Source of the DNA: Norana najaformis
Taxonomy: Eukaryota; Annelida; Clitellata; Crassiclitellata; Hormogastridae
Direction of reading: 5' to 3'
Length of the DNA stretch: 64,000 nucleotides
Assembly: GCA_964023275.1 (NCBI GenBank)
Contig: OZ029917.1
Location: 29,030,005-29,094,004 of the forward strand
The notes beneath the pieces are model-generated. The model was not told the DNA's origin and did no database searches. It saw only the letters and a program-made list of their open reading frames with translations. Of this stretch, positions 10,601 through 21,004 are shown one piece after another. Numbering within the stretch: position 1 is the stretch's first letter; each line of letters begins with the position of its first letter. Position numbers and translations under genes: made by a program.

Positions 10601-11645
10601 TTCTGTTGACTGCCATCATAAAAGCTCTTGGTGTCATCAGTTATCAACAACCATCATGAATGTAAAATCAAATGAACTTCAAAGCCATTAAAAACCGTGC
10701 AGTCGCAACAGCAATCAAATCATATAAAGTAAATGTATAGGGCCCCAACAAATCCATAAATTGTAACTCAAAAGTAAAATTAGGAGAAAAATGGCAAAAT
10801 GGTTGTTGCAAGTATTTTCATCAGCCAAAAGGCCCAAAATAAAGGGCAGCTCTCAACTGCAATGGTAAGACTAATGGATATGCAAGCAACCTCATGACAT
10901 CAGCAGTCTCAAGAATGATTGAATTGTAGTGTACTGAAAGATGAGTTTGCTTGTGAGTCCTGCGCATCAAGGGTCGCTGGCGAACACGAGTCTCCTTTCA
11001 GGATATGGTGGCGAGCGGTGCTGTTGATCAGAGGCTTAATTCTTCGGGGGACTTTAGGCCTTTAACAGCACGCATGTTCTTGAATGGATCAGTCCGACCG
11101 TACAGAGACGTAATGACAATTACTTCTTTCACACGTATATTACAACTATGTACACCGTATATACAGCAAATTCAGCAAAATCAGAGTCTCTCCATTCGCA
11201 TCGGTCTATTAATCTAGCATGGCTGTTCAAGAGATGCAATATTGTTTTATTTCTGCTCTCCAGACCTAACGCCTCTTTCGACCGTTGCTTAGCGAATGCC
11301 TTCTTCACTTCACACCCTTCCTTAACTTTCCCCTTCGTCTGTCAATCATCCAACTTCTCCCTTTCACCATCCGATCAGCGTCCCTCTGTTCCGCCTGTCT
11401 CTCTCTCGTTCTCTCTCTCTCGTTTACTTCCACCTGTCAATCACGGGCGTCCTATCCGCCTCTCGTTAATGTCATCCTCGCCTAACTGTTCTCCAGTGTT
11501 CCATGCAAATTAATTACACAACACATTAGCTAAATTATCCAACATAATACAATCTACAATATGCAAAACCCTCAAATCCTCATTCTTTTTACAACTTTTC
11601 ACTACATGTAGTTATAATTAACACTACTGAAATCAAGCCACTTCT
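10601..11645. other. No recognisable gene
   Basis: No domain, exon or repeat family could be identified. A pyrimidine-rich CT stretch (about 11395-11430) is the only notable feature. Short open frames here look random. Confidence 0.5.
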
Positions 11646-11649
11646 GTCA

Positions 11650-12900
11650 GTTCATGATCATCAGTTAGTTAGTTAGTTATCTAGACATTTTATATAGCAC
11701 CTTCTAGGTACCTCACAAAAGCGCTGCAACATCTCATCCAAGTGTGTTTGAACTTAGTCACCACTTTAATTATCTAGGTGACTTTAGCAAAGATAATGGG
11801 AAAGCATCCATCGGAGATGATTTTCCTGGCAAGGAAGACTATAGCTTGAAGGTGTCTGCGCCATCCACAGGTCTGAGGTGATCAAGATGTGTACTGAGAT
11901 AGTCCCTATCTGATGCATGAGGGTCTATGGGTTGTCTGGACAATTGCTTGGCAATTGATACCTTTACTGACTTGATTTTATTTATGAAGAAGTGTGAGAA
12001 CATGGAACAGCATTTCTGACATTCTTCATTCAGTAAAGCCTCAGGCAGCACTGTGGAGTGCAGTACATCCTTTATTGCTGACCACTGTAGATGAGATCCA
12101 TTAGGCTTTTACGACATGATGTCACTGTAGTATTGTCAGCTAGAGTCGCTGATCAGTTTGTTGGCGTTACGGCTTGCTGACCAATACGCGCGTCGAACAA
12201 GTTCATCATCGGTAGCCTTCCAAAGCCTAATTGTCTATGAAGTTGTTTTGCAGCTGTGGCTTCAGGAGATAGCCAGCGATTGATCTTTTTTCCTGGGCAT
12301 TTTGCAAATTCCCTGAGCGGAACCAACTGATCCAGGATGCTGGTGACAACGTTGTCTATCTGACAAGCAAAGCTGTCGGGGTGTCATCAGGAGCCAAGAA
12401 CAGTGATGAATTAATCAATGCTTGTCGAAAGGAGTCAACATCGAGTGTTTTAAGCTTCCGATAGACGATAGTAATCAGTTGGCTTCTGTTGAGGCATCTT
12501 GCAACCGTTCACTTCACCAGATGGTGGTCGGACAATCATGGCTACTACATAGCTGTACATTCTTGATCGATGTCGAATTCAGTCTGGAGATGACAAGATC
12601 AAACAGACTGTCGACGGTCAGTCCAGTACGCGTTGGACCTAACACGAGCTGCTTTAAGCCGAAGATGTCAAGTGTTGTGGTTAGATGCTGGACGAATTGT
12701 TTCCAGGGCAGTTGAAGTCTCTGCTAAGAATAAGTCGATCGCTACCAATCACGGTGGTAGTTGCAGCAAGGAGCTTGCTGAATTCATGGTAAAATGCATT
12801 AAGGTTGGAACCTGGCCAGTGGTAGATTTTAATGAAGAGGAACGAGATGTTAGAGGTAATTCACTTATGCCCAGGTCATGAAGAGATTGGTTGATGGAGA
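11650..12900 (-). mobile_element. L2-like LINE fragment (endonuclease and linker), copy A
   Basis: The minus strand shows an APE-type endonuclease core (ILSRDFNCPGN around 12700-12740) and then a linker (EECQKCCSMFSHFFINKIKS, 11900-12040) that is clearly related to the plus-strand LINE at 57190-57420. The RT domain is absent. An (AGTT)n stretch lies at about 11656-11672. Many stops; a relic. Confidence 0.7.
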
Positions 12901-13479
12901 TTCAGCAGAAGAATCTAATGCTGATGGATGATTTCAGTGAATGATATAAGCAGAGTGATCGAAGGACTGAGGTTTAAAATTTGTCAGGCAAGCACGATGA
13001 CTTTTGGCGGCTAACTTTTTCAGAACACAAATTCAGTTGGTGTGCTTCAATTCAGTTGGAGTCTTCAGAAGATCTCATTGTTGAAAAGAAGAATGAAGTT
13101 TGCAGCAGAAGCTTATGTCAGTATCAGCTTGGAGCAGCCATACATTAGAAGATCCACATGGAAGACAAGTTAAAACAAATGTACTGTATTTTACGAATAT
13201 TTTAATAGCTTTATGGTATCTTCAGTAAAGTGTTGTCTTTACTCGTACATTGTAAAAGAATTGATTTAGGGTTAGGATTTTGCTTACGTTGCAATCCTTA
13301 TTTTTGCTGGAGTTTACTTAGGTAGGTATGATGGAATAATTGAGCATGGGTGGAAAGCCGAGTAGATAAAGGTAGTGAGTTGAGATCTGTTCTTATGCTA
13401 CCAAAAGAATGGTTGACTGAAGAAGCAGTGGAAGCTGGTTATATGGCTAACCAACGAAAGAGTGAGTAGAGAAACCTCC

Positions 13480-14400
13480 AACTCCTTCCGTGATTGAAGC
13501 CATGTTGCAAATGATGGAAATTTAAAAGCAGTAAATGGAAACGCACAGACAGCAAATGAAAGTAGAAAGAAAAAAACAGAAAAAGCTAAGAGGAAAGGGA
13601 AAGAAAGATATGAGCAGATGACACTTCAAAGGCAACAGATGGAGACAAAATAAGAATAGAAGAGAGAGCTCATGCAGCTAAGATATGAGGACGAAGGATA
13701 AACAGCCCCTAAGAGTAAGAATGGCAGAAGGAAGAAAGACAGGAAGAGGAGAAGAAATTTGTGGAAGGAGAGTCACCGATAATGAAAAATGAAGAAAATT
13801 TGGGATTCAGTGATACATGTTTTACCCAAGATGCCTTACAGTTCAGTTAAAGTTCCTCTGTACTTTGAAACAATGGAAAAATGCTTTTAACAGTTTTGGT
13901 GTTGCAGGCAAATTATGGGTCAAATTACTATTACTCATAATGATTCCAAACACTTTAACTGTTTTGAGTCGTTTGAATTACACCATTTTGTTGACCATGA
14001 TCCTGTCAAAAAACATAGATTGAAACACCCCAAGAGTACAGAACAAGGTTATTGTGGCAAAGAAATTGCCAGATGAGACTTTTACAGTGTTTAATGTCCA
14101 GGTTTAAAAATTGTTTGAATTACTATTTTCTTAGTAGGGAAGCAGACAAATGTTTCGAAAAATTGTATGATTTCATGGTCGCAGATCGTTTAAAGGAATC
14201 AGTACCACCAGGACTTTTGCAGTTTGTTTATATAAAGAGGAAATGGAGGTTTCTTCCTGGACGTAATTGCTGATTTAGTGGATATCCATGTGAACAACCG
14301 CATTTCATTTGCTATTCCACCTAAAACTGGGTATGAGAAAATGCAGTCATGGAGTAATATTAGTTATCAGAAAATGGTAGAGTTTTCAGAATAAACAGGC
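13480..14400 (+). pseudogene. Ty3/gypsy gag-like relic
   Basis: A lysine/glutamate/glutamine-rich coiled stretch (13500-13790) is followed by blocks resembling retrotransposon Gag: KVPLYFETMEKCF (about 13850), FLSREADKCFEKLYDFMVADRLKESVPPG (14130-14215) and then DLVDIHVNNR. The last block resembles the SCAN-like C-terminal half of gag in gypsy elements. Frame changes are frequent. Assignment is by pattern; no protease or RT follows directly. Confidence 0.5.
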
Positions 14401-14539
14401 ACTGGAAAGGACTGATGTAAAGCAGGAAAATACAAATGAACGAGGACAGAGTAAGTTTGTAAAACAGGAGGTAAAGACAGAGTAAGTTTGTAAAACAGGA
14501 GGTAAAGAAAGAATCGCTTGAAAAGAAGGTTGACTTAAG

Positions 14540-14900
14540 ATAGTAACAGAGAATTTTTGTGGCACAGATGTACAACAAAATGCTTTTGAATGTTGAAATG
14601 TTGTGTTTGAATTCTGTTTTTGCTAGAATTCGTGTAGGTTATTGTGAGTGTAATTTTTCTAGTGTTGTGCCAAACATTTTTATGATGGCAAATTGATAAA
14701 TCATCAAGATGTTGACTTGTTGGTGATTGGCTGGTGGATTTCCCATGCTTTATGCGCAAAATTTCTGAGGCATACTGTTGACTTGTGATATGATTGTTGA
14801 TTTGCTTGTGATAGGATTGCATTCTTGATGATTCACAAATTTTAAATATATGCTTCTTATTGGTCTGCATTCAGTTGCAATGTCTGACCTTAGCAGTAAC
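14540..14900 (+). repeat. LTR-like dispersed repeat, copy 1
   Basis: Shares collinear segments with the complement of 53690-53960, for example GTTGACTTGTTGGTGATTGG against GTTGACTTGTTTGTGATTGG, then a shared ATGCTTCT-ATTGG stretch and TCTGAC. A further diverged relative lies at 19370-19580. It follows a gag relic, and the third copy follows an RNase H relic, so a gypsy LTR is the likeliest identity. The ends could not be fixed. Confidence 0.45.
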
Positions 14901-15739
14901 CATTGACTTTATGAGAATGAGACTACAAAAGCAGAAGCTAATGCTTGGTTGGGAGAGTGCAAAGATTTGGTACAAATAGTCTGTTATGTTCTCAGTTGGC
15001 AATTTTAGTTACAAATGTTGTTAATAGCTGGGCATAATGTTGGACTCCACTGTCATTTTCTATTCATGTTGAAGCCATATGCAGTTTGGCTCAAATTCAT
15101 TCACAGGTTAATCTTAGAATGAGATCTCTTGCCTCATACTGTCTTTATCTCACTAGCTAATGCATTGGTTTCCAGAAGGCTTGTAACTGACTTCTTATTA
15201 GCACCATAAAGAGAGATCTGTGTTGTGTTACTGCACCTTTTAATTCCACTTAACCTCACCTTTTTATAATCTTAATTATAGTTATTAGAGGTTCAGTAGG
15301 CCCTATTATATTGCAAGTGCAATAATCAGGTGAGTGATACAGACAATGATCTTTTGCTGTGGTTCACAAAAATCTTACTTATTTTGAATTAAATTTGGGC
15401 TCGTATTTCTCATAATACAGTCATTCCAATATAAAATTTTAATTACAAAGAAAATCAGTTCAGATCAAATGACAGAAATTGTGTATAGTACAATATGACT
15501 TCTTTACTTAAGCCCAGCAAATTAAATTATGATATAGAGAAATAATAGAAATTACATACCTCCTAATGAGCATAGAAGTCCACAGTTTCAGTCATCAGAT
15601 CTTTGAGAATGGACATCGCTGATGACAGTTCCCAGGGCTATGCGCTTTTCTGGTCGGATTCACACAGGTTGATGATAAGATGGTGTCTTTTAAATGGTAG
15701 AAGAAGAACAACCGTATTTGCATCAGTTCATTCATATTC
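14901..15739. other. No recognisable gene
   Basis: No supported coding region or repeat boundary was seen. Probably old transposon-derived or intergenic sequence. Confidence 0.4.
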
Positions 15740-16863
15740 TGTGGCGAACGGCGGTGCGTCTATCCAGTCCTCTGCAAGTCCATCAGGTTCGGCTCCCCTA
15801 AGTCTAGCAGGAGGCTTCTTCTACTTATCAAGTGAAGAACAACGAAGTAAACTCCGAATTTAATGGTGCTCAACTCGAGCAACAAACTTTAATTAACTTC
15901 GAAGATCAACAGTTCGGTATGAAAGTCAAACAATTCGACACGAGTCATTACTCAATCACATGAGAACTCTACAGTTAGGTCCGCGCCCCGACGACAGCGC
16001 AGCAACAGCAGCAATGGCAGCAACCGAACACCAACCACCACCACAACAGCAACAACAACTCACTTATATATCACTAAGCCTACCAGTTAAGCCTACAGGC
16101 CAGCTAGGCCTAAACACCAGCTCAGCTTATGGGCCAGCTAAGCCTACACACAGTTAAGCATACACACCAGTTAAGCCTACCAGCTCAGCCTATGGGCCAG
16201 CTAAGCCTACACACCAGTTAAGCCTACGGGTCAGCTCAGCCTACGGGTCAGCTAAGCCTACTCACCAGTTAAGCCTACACCAGTTAAGCCTACACACCAG
16301 CTTAGCCTTACAGGCCAGCTAAGCCTACACACCAGCTCAGCCTACGAGCCAGCTAAGCCTACATATCAGCTCAGCCTACGCACCAGCTAAGCCTACACAC
16401 CAGCTCAGCCTATGGGCCAGCTAAGCCTACACACCAGCTCACCCTATGAGCCAGCTAAGCCTAAACACCAGTTCAGCCTACGGGCCAATTAAGCCTAAAC
16501 ACCAGTTAAGCCCACCAGCTCAGCCTACGGGCCAGCTAAGCCTACACATCAACTCAGCCTACGGGCCAGCTAAGCCTACACACCAGTTAAGCCTAAACAC
16601 CAGTTAAGCCCACCAGCTCAGTCTACGTGCCAGCTAAGCCTACACACCAGCTCAGCCTACGGGCCAGCTAAGCCTACACATCAACTCAGCCTACGGGCCA
16701 GCTAAGCCTACACACCAGTTAAGCCTAAACACCAGTTAAGCCCACCAGCTCAGGCTATGGGCCAGTTAAGCCTACACACCAGCTAAGCCTATGGGCCAGC
16801 TAAGCCTACACACCAGCTCAGCCTAAGGGCCAGCTAAGCCTAAACTGGCGACGGTTCGCCACA
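15740..16863 (-). mobile_element. Long terminal repeat (3' LTR) of a minus-strand Ty3/gypsy element
   Basis: Bounded by a perfect 10-bp inverted pair, TGTGGCGAAC (15740-15749) and GTTCGCCACA (16854-16863), giving the TG...CA rule of LTRs. On the minus strand it is preceded by a G/purine-rich stretch (complement of 16864-16876, GGTGGGCGGACAG), fitting a polypurine tract. Upstream of that on the same strand lie an extra ORF and the end of gypsy pol. The LTR is 1124 bp and most of it is a minisatellite. No second LTR is present in the window. Confidence 0.65.
16090..16845. repeat. 34-bp minisatellite inside the LTR
   Basis: About 22 imperfect copies of a 34-bp unit made of two related 17-bp halves, CCAGCTAAGCCTACACA and CCAGCTCAGCCTACGGG. 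The halves alternate strictly for most of the array, with some slippage where two TTAAGCC variants sit side by side. There are no unique spacers, so this is a minisatellite. It likely arose within the LTR by slippage. Confidence 0.93.
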
Positions 16864-17090
16864 CTGTCCGCCCACCAAAAGTTAAAAACCTCCCTTAGGT
16901 TTATCAGGAAAAATCCACGTCCAGTAATCATATGAAAACAGAACAGTATCCAAAATTCAGAGATAATCACAAGGAAATCAAAACAAGACCATGTCTAGCG
17001 ATCACACAAAATCAGAGCAATATCAGATAATTACAGGCAAGTCAAAACCACGTCTGACAATCATACAAAAACAGTTACCGGCAGCAGCAA

Positions 17091-17951
17091 TTAATCCAGC
17101 ATAACCACTTCGTCATCATCATCGTCCTCACCATCCACATTGGGTGGTGTCAGGGGTTGAACTCTTCCGCAGGGACCAGAACCTCGCAGCTGCGACCAGA
17201 TGTAGGCTCCGCGAATCGCCCACTCGGGAAGTTGAGGGAAGCGCCTCGTAAATGTTTCCAAGAAATGCTCCCACGCGGTGAAGGCAGCCATCGGAGAAGT
17301 ACTGGCCATCAAAGTAGCGAGGTCGCGTGCAAGATCCTCAGGAGACGGACCCACTGGCAGCAAGTCGTCCAAGAACTGGAGGAGATCCGCCTCCAACTCC
17401 AGAGGATTCGGTTCCGGCGAAGCGGCTAGGTTTGCTTCCACCTCGACGCCTGCAAGCGGAACAAGTTGTTTGTCGATGTCTCACAGATGGTCAGCAACGT
17501 CATCAAGGACCCGTGGCGTGGCCAGACTTGCTTCCTCTTTGCCGCCAGACAACAAGACGAGGAGGTCGTCGATATCTCCCAGTTGGTCAACGACGTCATC
17601 TAGGAACCGTGGAAGATCCAAATCCAGTTCCGTAGGATCCTCAACGCTCGAGAGACCGGCCAAGGCAGGACACTGGTTATCTGCTGCCAAAGCATGGTCC
17701 GGAACAGAAACGCCCAAAGAAGAAGGTACGTCAATCCGCTCAGATCCAGCGTTAACCGCGCATACACACCACACCAGCGGTTCGTGTTGCTGGCGAGTGT
17801 GGCGACGCAACGACCATCTTGCCGATCGGCCAGTGAACATAGCTCCACACTCTGCACACTGTAGAAGTCTTGTCTCTCCGCCATCATCAATGTTCTGTTG
17901 TGTGATGTCAATACACACGGGGCCTTTTATATCCTCCGAAGGTTGTCAAGG
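17091..17951 (-). CDS. Extra 3' ORF of the gypsy element: C2H2 zinc-finger protein of unknown function
   Basis: The minus strand is open for about 286 codons, interrupted by one in-frame TGA at 17478-17480. The N-terminal part has a C2H2 finger (CAECGAMFTGRSARWSLRRH, then H). Next come two or three internal repeats of the type LPRFLDDV..LGDIDDLL, very acidic. The C-terminal part has a compact block, FLETFTRRFPQLPEWAIR, that looks helix-turn-helix-like, and an Asp-rich tail (DDDDDEVVMLD). It lies 24 bp after the pol stop and just before the putative polypurine tract, the place of env or accessory ORFs in gypsy elements. There is no ATG in this frame near the start, so translation may need frameshifting or splicing, or the start is lost. 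It has no signal peptide or membrane segment, so it is not an envelope. Function unknown; DNA binding is an inference from the finger. Confidence 0.7.
17923..17934 (-). promoter_or_regulatory. TATA-box-like sequence before the zinc-finger ORF
   Basis: The minus strand reads GGATATAAAAGG just upstream of the zinc-finger coding region. It could serve a subgenomic promoter, or be chance in this position between two ORFs. Confidence 0.3.
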
Positions 17952-17974
17952 CAACATCCACGAGGTGGTCCTCG

Positions 17975-18138
17975 CTATTGGAATCTGACTGGCTTTCGGA
18001 CTGCTCGTTGTGGTTGCTTCGACACTGGCTCAGGCGTCAATACCATGGGAGTCCCTGCTCTCTCCTCTATGGGTAAAGGGTCTGCCCCTCCCTCGTCCTG
18101 ATAAGCCCGCAATTTGTCTACATGAGCCACATCTTACA
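17975..18138 (-). pseudogene. Ty3/gypsy pol, C-terminal end (integrase tail)
   Basis: The minus strand reads HVDKLRAYQDEGG, then TPMVLTPEPV, then AVRKPVRFQ and a stop. The HVDKL(R/K)xY motif followed by a proline/arginine-rich tail is typical of the end of gypsy integrase. Upstream (higher coordinates) it is cut by hAT sequence, so only about 54 codons remain. Confidence 0.7.
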
Positions 18139-18139
18139 G

Positions 18140-19062
18140 CTGCTTGGGTCATATTATTCCTACTGTTCTTGGCCTAAGGTCAAAAATTGACAAGAATACA
18201 GACAAAATAGTGGCATGTCTAGTGAAAGCACTTTCTGCAGGTCTCAGCAAGTGATTTGATGATGTGTTGGTTGATGACAAACACATGATTGCATCCATGT
18301 TGATGCCGCAGTTTAAGTTGAACTTTATTCTTGAGGATTCCAGGCTAACCATGAAGCACAAACTTCTTGGTTATGTTAAGAAAGTTAAAGGTGAAATGAA
18401 TGAGGCAGTTGTGGGTGAAATTTGTCCAACTACAGTCAACAAGGCCAAGATACAATCACAGCCCATGATGATGATGATCTGTACAGCTATCTTTACTTGT
18501 CTGATCAACCTTCACAAAGCTGCACAGTGGAAAGAGAAAAGTGCTAACGTCACCAGCCTGAAGGCCTTTCCAAACATCACCTTGGCTTTCCAAAAAGCCA
18601 ATTCCATACTGCCTAGTAGTGCAGCCGTCAAGTGCCTCTGCAGCATTGCAGGCTTGATTCTTTCCCCAAGGAGCTGTAAGATGTCAGACACCTTGTTCAA
18701 CAAGATGGTGTCTTTAAGATGTAGATCTAGACAGGAAATAGTGAATATGTTTCAAAATATGTTTGGCTAATCTTTGCACAGTAACATCTGATTATTAGTT
18801 TTAGGTCATATGAACATTGATACAAACAATGTACATTACAGGCTACAGTACTTTGTGATTTGACATAAATAACTTAGTTATATTTGTTTGCCTTGTTTAT
18901 GCTTATGTAGTTACGAAAGTAGTTAACTATATGACTGGTAGTTAAAGAAGTAGTTGTAACTATTTATCCACTGAAGTAGTTAAAACTGGTTATAACTACT
19001 TTCTTGACTAGTAGTTAGGAAAGTAGTTTAACTACCACTGAAGTAGTTGGTGCCCATCTCTG
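18140..19062 (+). mobile_element. hAT transposon, 3' half
   Basis: The plus strand encodes a transposase end: VDDKHMIASMLMPQFKLNF (about 18267), then FPNITLAFQKANSILPSSAA, CLCSIAGLILSPRSCKMSD and a stop at 18768-18770. This is the hATC dimerisation domain. The 3' noncoding part is full of TAGTTA/TAACTAC motifs and ends in TGCCCATCTCTG (19051-19062), a classical hAT terminus (complement CAGAGATGGGCA). No matching left terminus was found, so it is 5'-truncated. One in-frame stop lies near 18254. Confidence 0.82.
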
Positions 19063-19225
19063 GTTTTATATGCTGATTGTAGTTCATTGACATATTTGAC
19101 TGTTACTATGCCTAAATCCACAAAGCTTGTCAGGTGGTGTCTGGCATTGCAAGCCTTTGATCTTGAAGTGAGATATGGTATGGGCAAATTGATTGTGGTG
19201 GCAGATTGCCTCTCATGCTTGTAGT
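19063..19225 (+). pseudogene. Ty3/gypsy RNase H fragment
   Basis: Starting immediately after the hAT terminus, the plus strand reads LYADCSSLTYLTVTMPKSTK, then LVRWCLALQAFDLEVRYGMG, then VVADCLSCL. This matches the well-known gypsy RNase H stretch (D.....L, then RW...LQ.F, then G....ADCLSR). The hAT therefore landed in a plus-strand gypsy copy. Confidence 0.75.
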
Positions 19226-19369
19226 TGATTGTTACATATTTAAGATTGTTTTGCTTGTGAAAATGTTTTTCTGTATTTTACTATAAATTGCATAACATTG
19301 CATTATGTTCCTGAGGTTGATTTGAAAAATTCAGAAGGGTTTGAGGTAATGTGAGTGCAATATTTTCCT

Positions 19370-19580
19370 GTGTAATCAGCAAGTTTTAAGCATGCTTTTG
19401 TATAGGAAATTTTCATGAGTCATCAGGTTATTGGTTTGTTTGTGCATGCATGGATCATGCTAATTGTTGGTGGGTGCAACTAGCTACTATGCATTAAACA
19501 TGTGATGAAGTGGTGTCATCAGTTAGCAGCATTCTGCATGCAGGTGGGCTGACATTAGCAGCGATCCTTGCCGATACGCA
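19370..19580 (+). repeat. LTR-like dispersed repeat, copy 3 (diverged)
   Basis: Contains the same order of motifs as 14640-14900 (ATGAGTCATCAGG, a TTATTGGTTTGTTTGTG stretch, GTCATCAGTTAGCAGC), but more diverged. It follows a gypsy RNase H relic in the same orientation. Confidence 0.35.
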
Positions 19581-19739
19581 ATGTATCACATGGACGCTCA
19601 TTTCTAAACACAAAAATCTATTACCGACCTTTGTAACTCAGACTATCACCTGAGCACACAACAGACTAACGCTACAAATCTTGGTACTCTTTTTACAATG
19701 CACCCTCTATCACTTTGCTTAGAGTTAACACTATGCTAC

Positions 19740-20640
19740 AAGGCAGATGGGTCGACAGTTCTAAGGTTGATCATTTGACAGTTCAGAAAGATCAACAACC
19801 AGTTGGCTGTAACACTTGGCCAGAATATCCAAACAGTGGTGGGTTCTTGGGTGAATCTTACAGATGGTGACAGTGATCCAGGTCAATAGACTGCTGCAAT
19901 GGTATGCGGCCCTTGAGATATTGAAAAGGAGCTCAGAAGGACCTCATATGTGGTAAGGTCTTGGAGAGTTGGATCTATGTTGCCCGCTACTGCCTGCGGT
20001 GGAAGATAGCCAGCCTGCTGCTTCCATGATGTGCAGTGAGGAGGCATGAGTTCTTGCATGGCATATCGATGATGGCAAACTCGGGAGAAGCCATTCTTTG
20101 CAGTGCACTGTCAGCAGCAGACTGGTGCCACGTCGACCAGTGACCACGATGTCCAAGCTGGCTGGTGATGGCTTTTGCCATGGAATTGGATTTGTTCCCA
20201 AGACTTCTGATGTTCCACATACCAAATTGCTGAACAATCTTTGGTTTGCAGTCATCACCTGCAGTTTATGGTGACCATTCTGGTTGACAGCCATGCTTGC
20301 ACTGTGGTCACTAGATGTACAACACAAATAGTCCTTCTAACAGTCCATGCAACTTTGTTATTGCCCCAGTCAGGCTCCCAGAAATTCGTGTGTGTACACT
20401 TGTTCATGGCAGGCCAACATGTCATACCCTTCATGACAAGAATGCACAAAGTTTTTCCATATTGTTTCAAAGTTCCCATGAAAATTTATCCAAATATTTT
20501 TTGAATGTTGGCAGTAATTTGTCCTTGAAAGCCTTTTGGTATGTCCAGCTGACTAAACTGACTACAACTGAGATCACCGTGTTCAATGTTTACATCACCC
20601 ATATGCATCAAGCATGGACTGAAAACATTTAATACTCCTG
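19740..20640 (-). mobile_element. LINE fragment with APE-type endonuclease N-terminus
   Basis: The minus strand reads MWNIRSLGNKSNSMAKAITS, then TWHQSAADSALQRMA and a PPQA-like region, matching the start of APE endonuclease in CR1/L2-type LINEs (N-R-S-L-xNK, then the E-T-W/T-W-H box). The frame is broken several times and no RT is attached. Confidence 0.6.
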
Positions 20641-20760
20641 GGTATAAATAAATAGTTGTCCTTTTATGACTAAATTCATTATGTATGTACTTGTATGTTG
20701 ATCTTTTGATGTATGAACTTAGTTGTCAGTCTTAAAGTTGGCAATTTGACACTTTTGCAG

Positions 20761-20948
20761 GGATCATACAGATGCTGTTCTATGCATTCTGCTGACTAGA
20801 AATGATGATTTGATTATTTCGGGTTCAAAGGACATGACCATCCGGCTGACCTGTGCAAAAACAGGTGAAATCGTGCACTCAGTTAAAGTTCATGATGACT
20901 CTGTGACAAATCTTGCATTTAACAATTCTGAAACAGTGGTGATTACTG
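20761..20948 (+). CDS. WD40-repeat gene, exon A
   Basis: Acceptor ACTTTTGCAG and donor GTAAGT flank a 188-nt exon (phase 2 in, phase 1 out). The translation starts DHTDAVLCILLTRNDDLIIS, then GSKDMTIRL, AKTGEIVHSV, HDDSVTNLAFN and SETVVITG. It holds one full WD blade and the start of another; GSKDMTIRL matches the usual strand-c motif, although the W of the WD dipeptide is replaced (RLTC). WD40 propellers are protein-interaction scaffolds. The spacing and style recall NACHT/WD-type proteins, but no NACHT domain is in the window, so that is only a possibility. The exon reads without stops despite the transposon-rich surroundings. Confidence 0.85.
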
Positions 20949-21004
20949 GTAAGTTTTATAATTTTTAACCCACTAGAAAAATATAAAATGACCATGTAAT
21001 GATC

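Noticed and set aside
16090-16845. CRISPR-like array
   Set aside because: Repeats are contiguous and diverged with no unique spacers of constant length, and the context is eukaryotic; it is a minisatellite.
17278-17988. 236-codon plus-strand open frame
   Set aside because: Antisense to the zinc-finger ORF and composed of Ser/Arg-rich sequence with no motif; a by-product of GC-rich codon use.
18264-18770. Domesticated hAT host gene
   Set aside because: The frame is open at its end only, has an in-frame stop just upstream and is followed by the element's own terminus; an ordinary relic.
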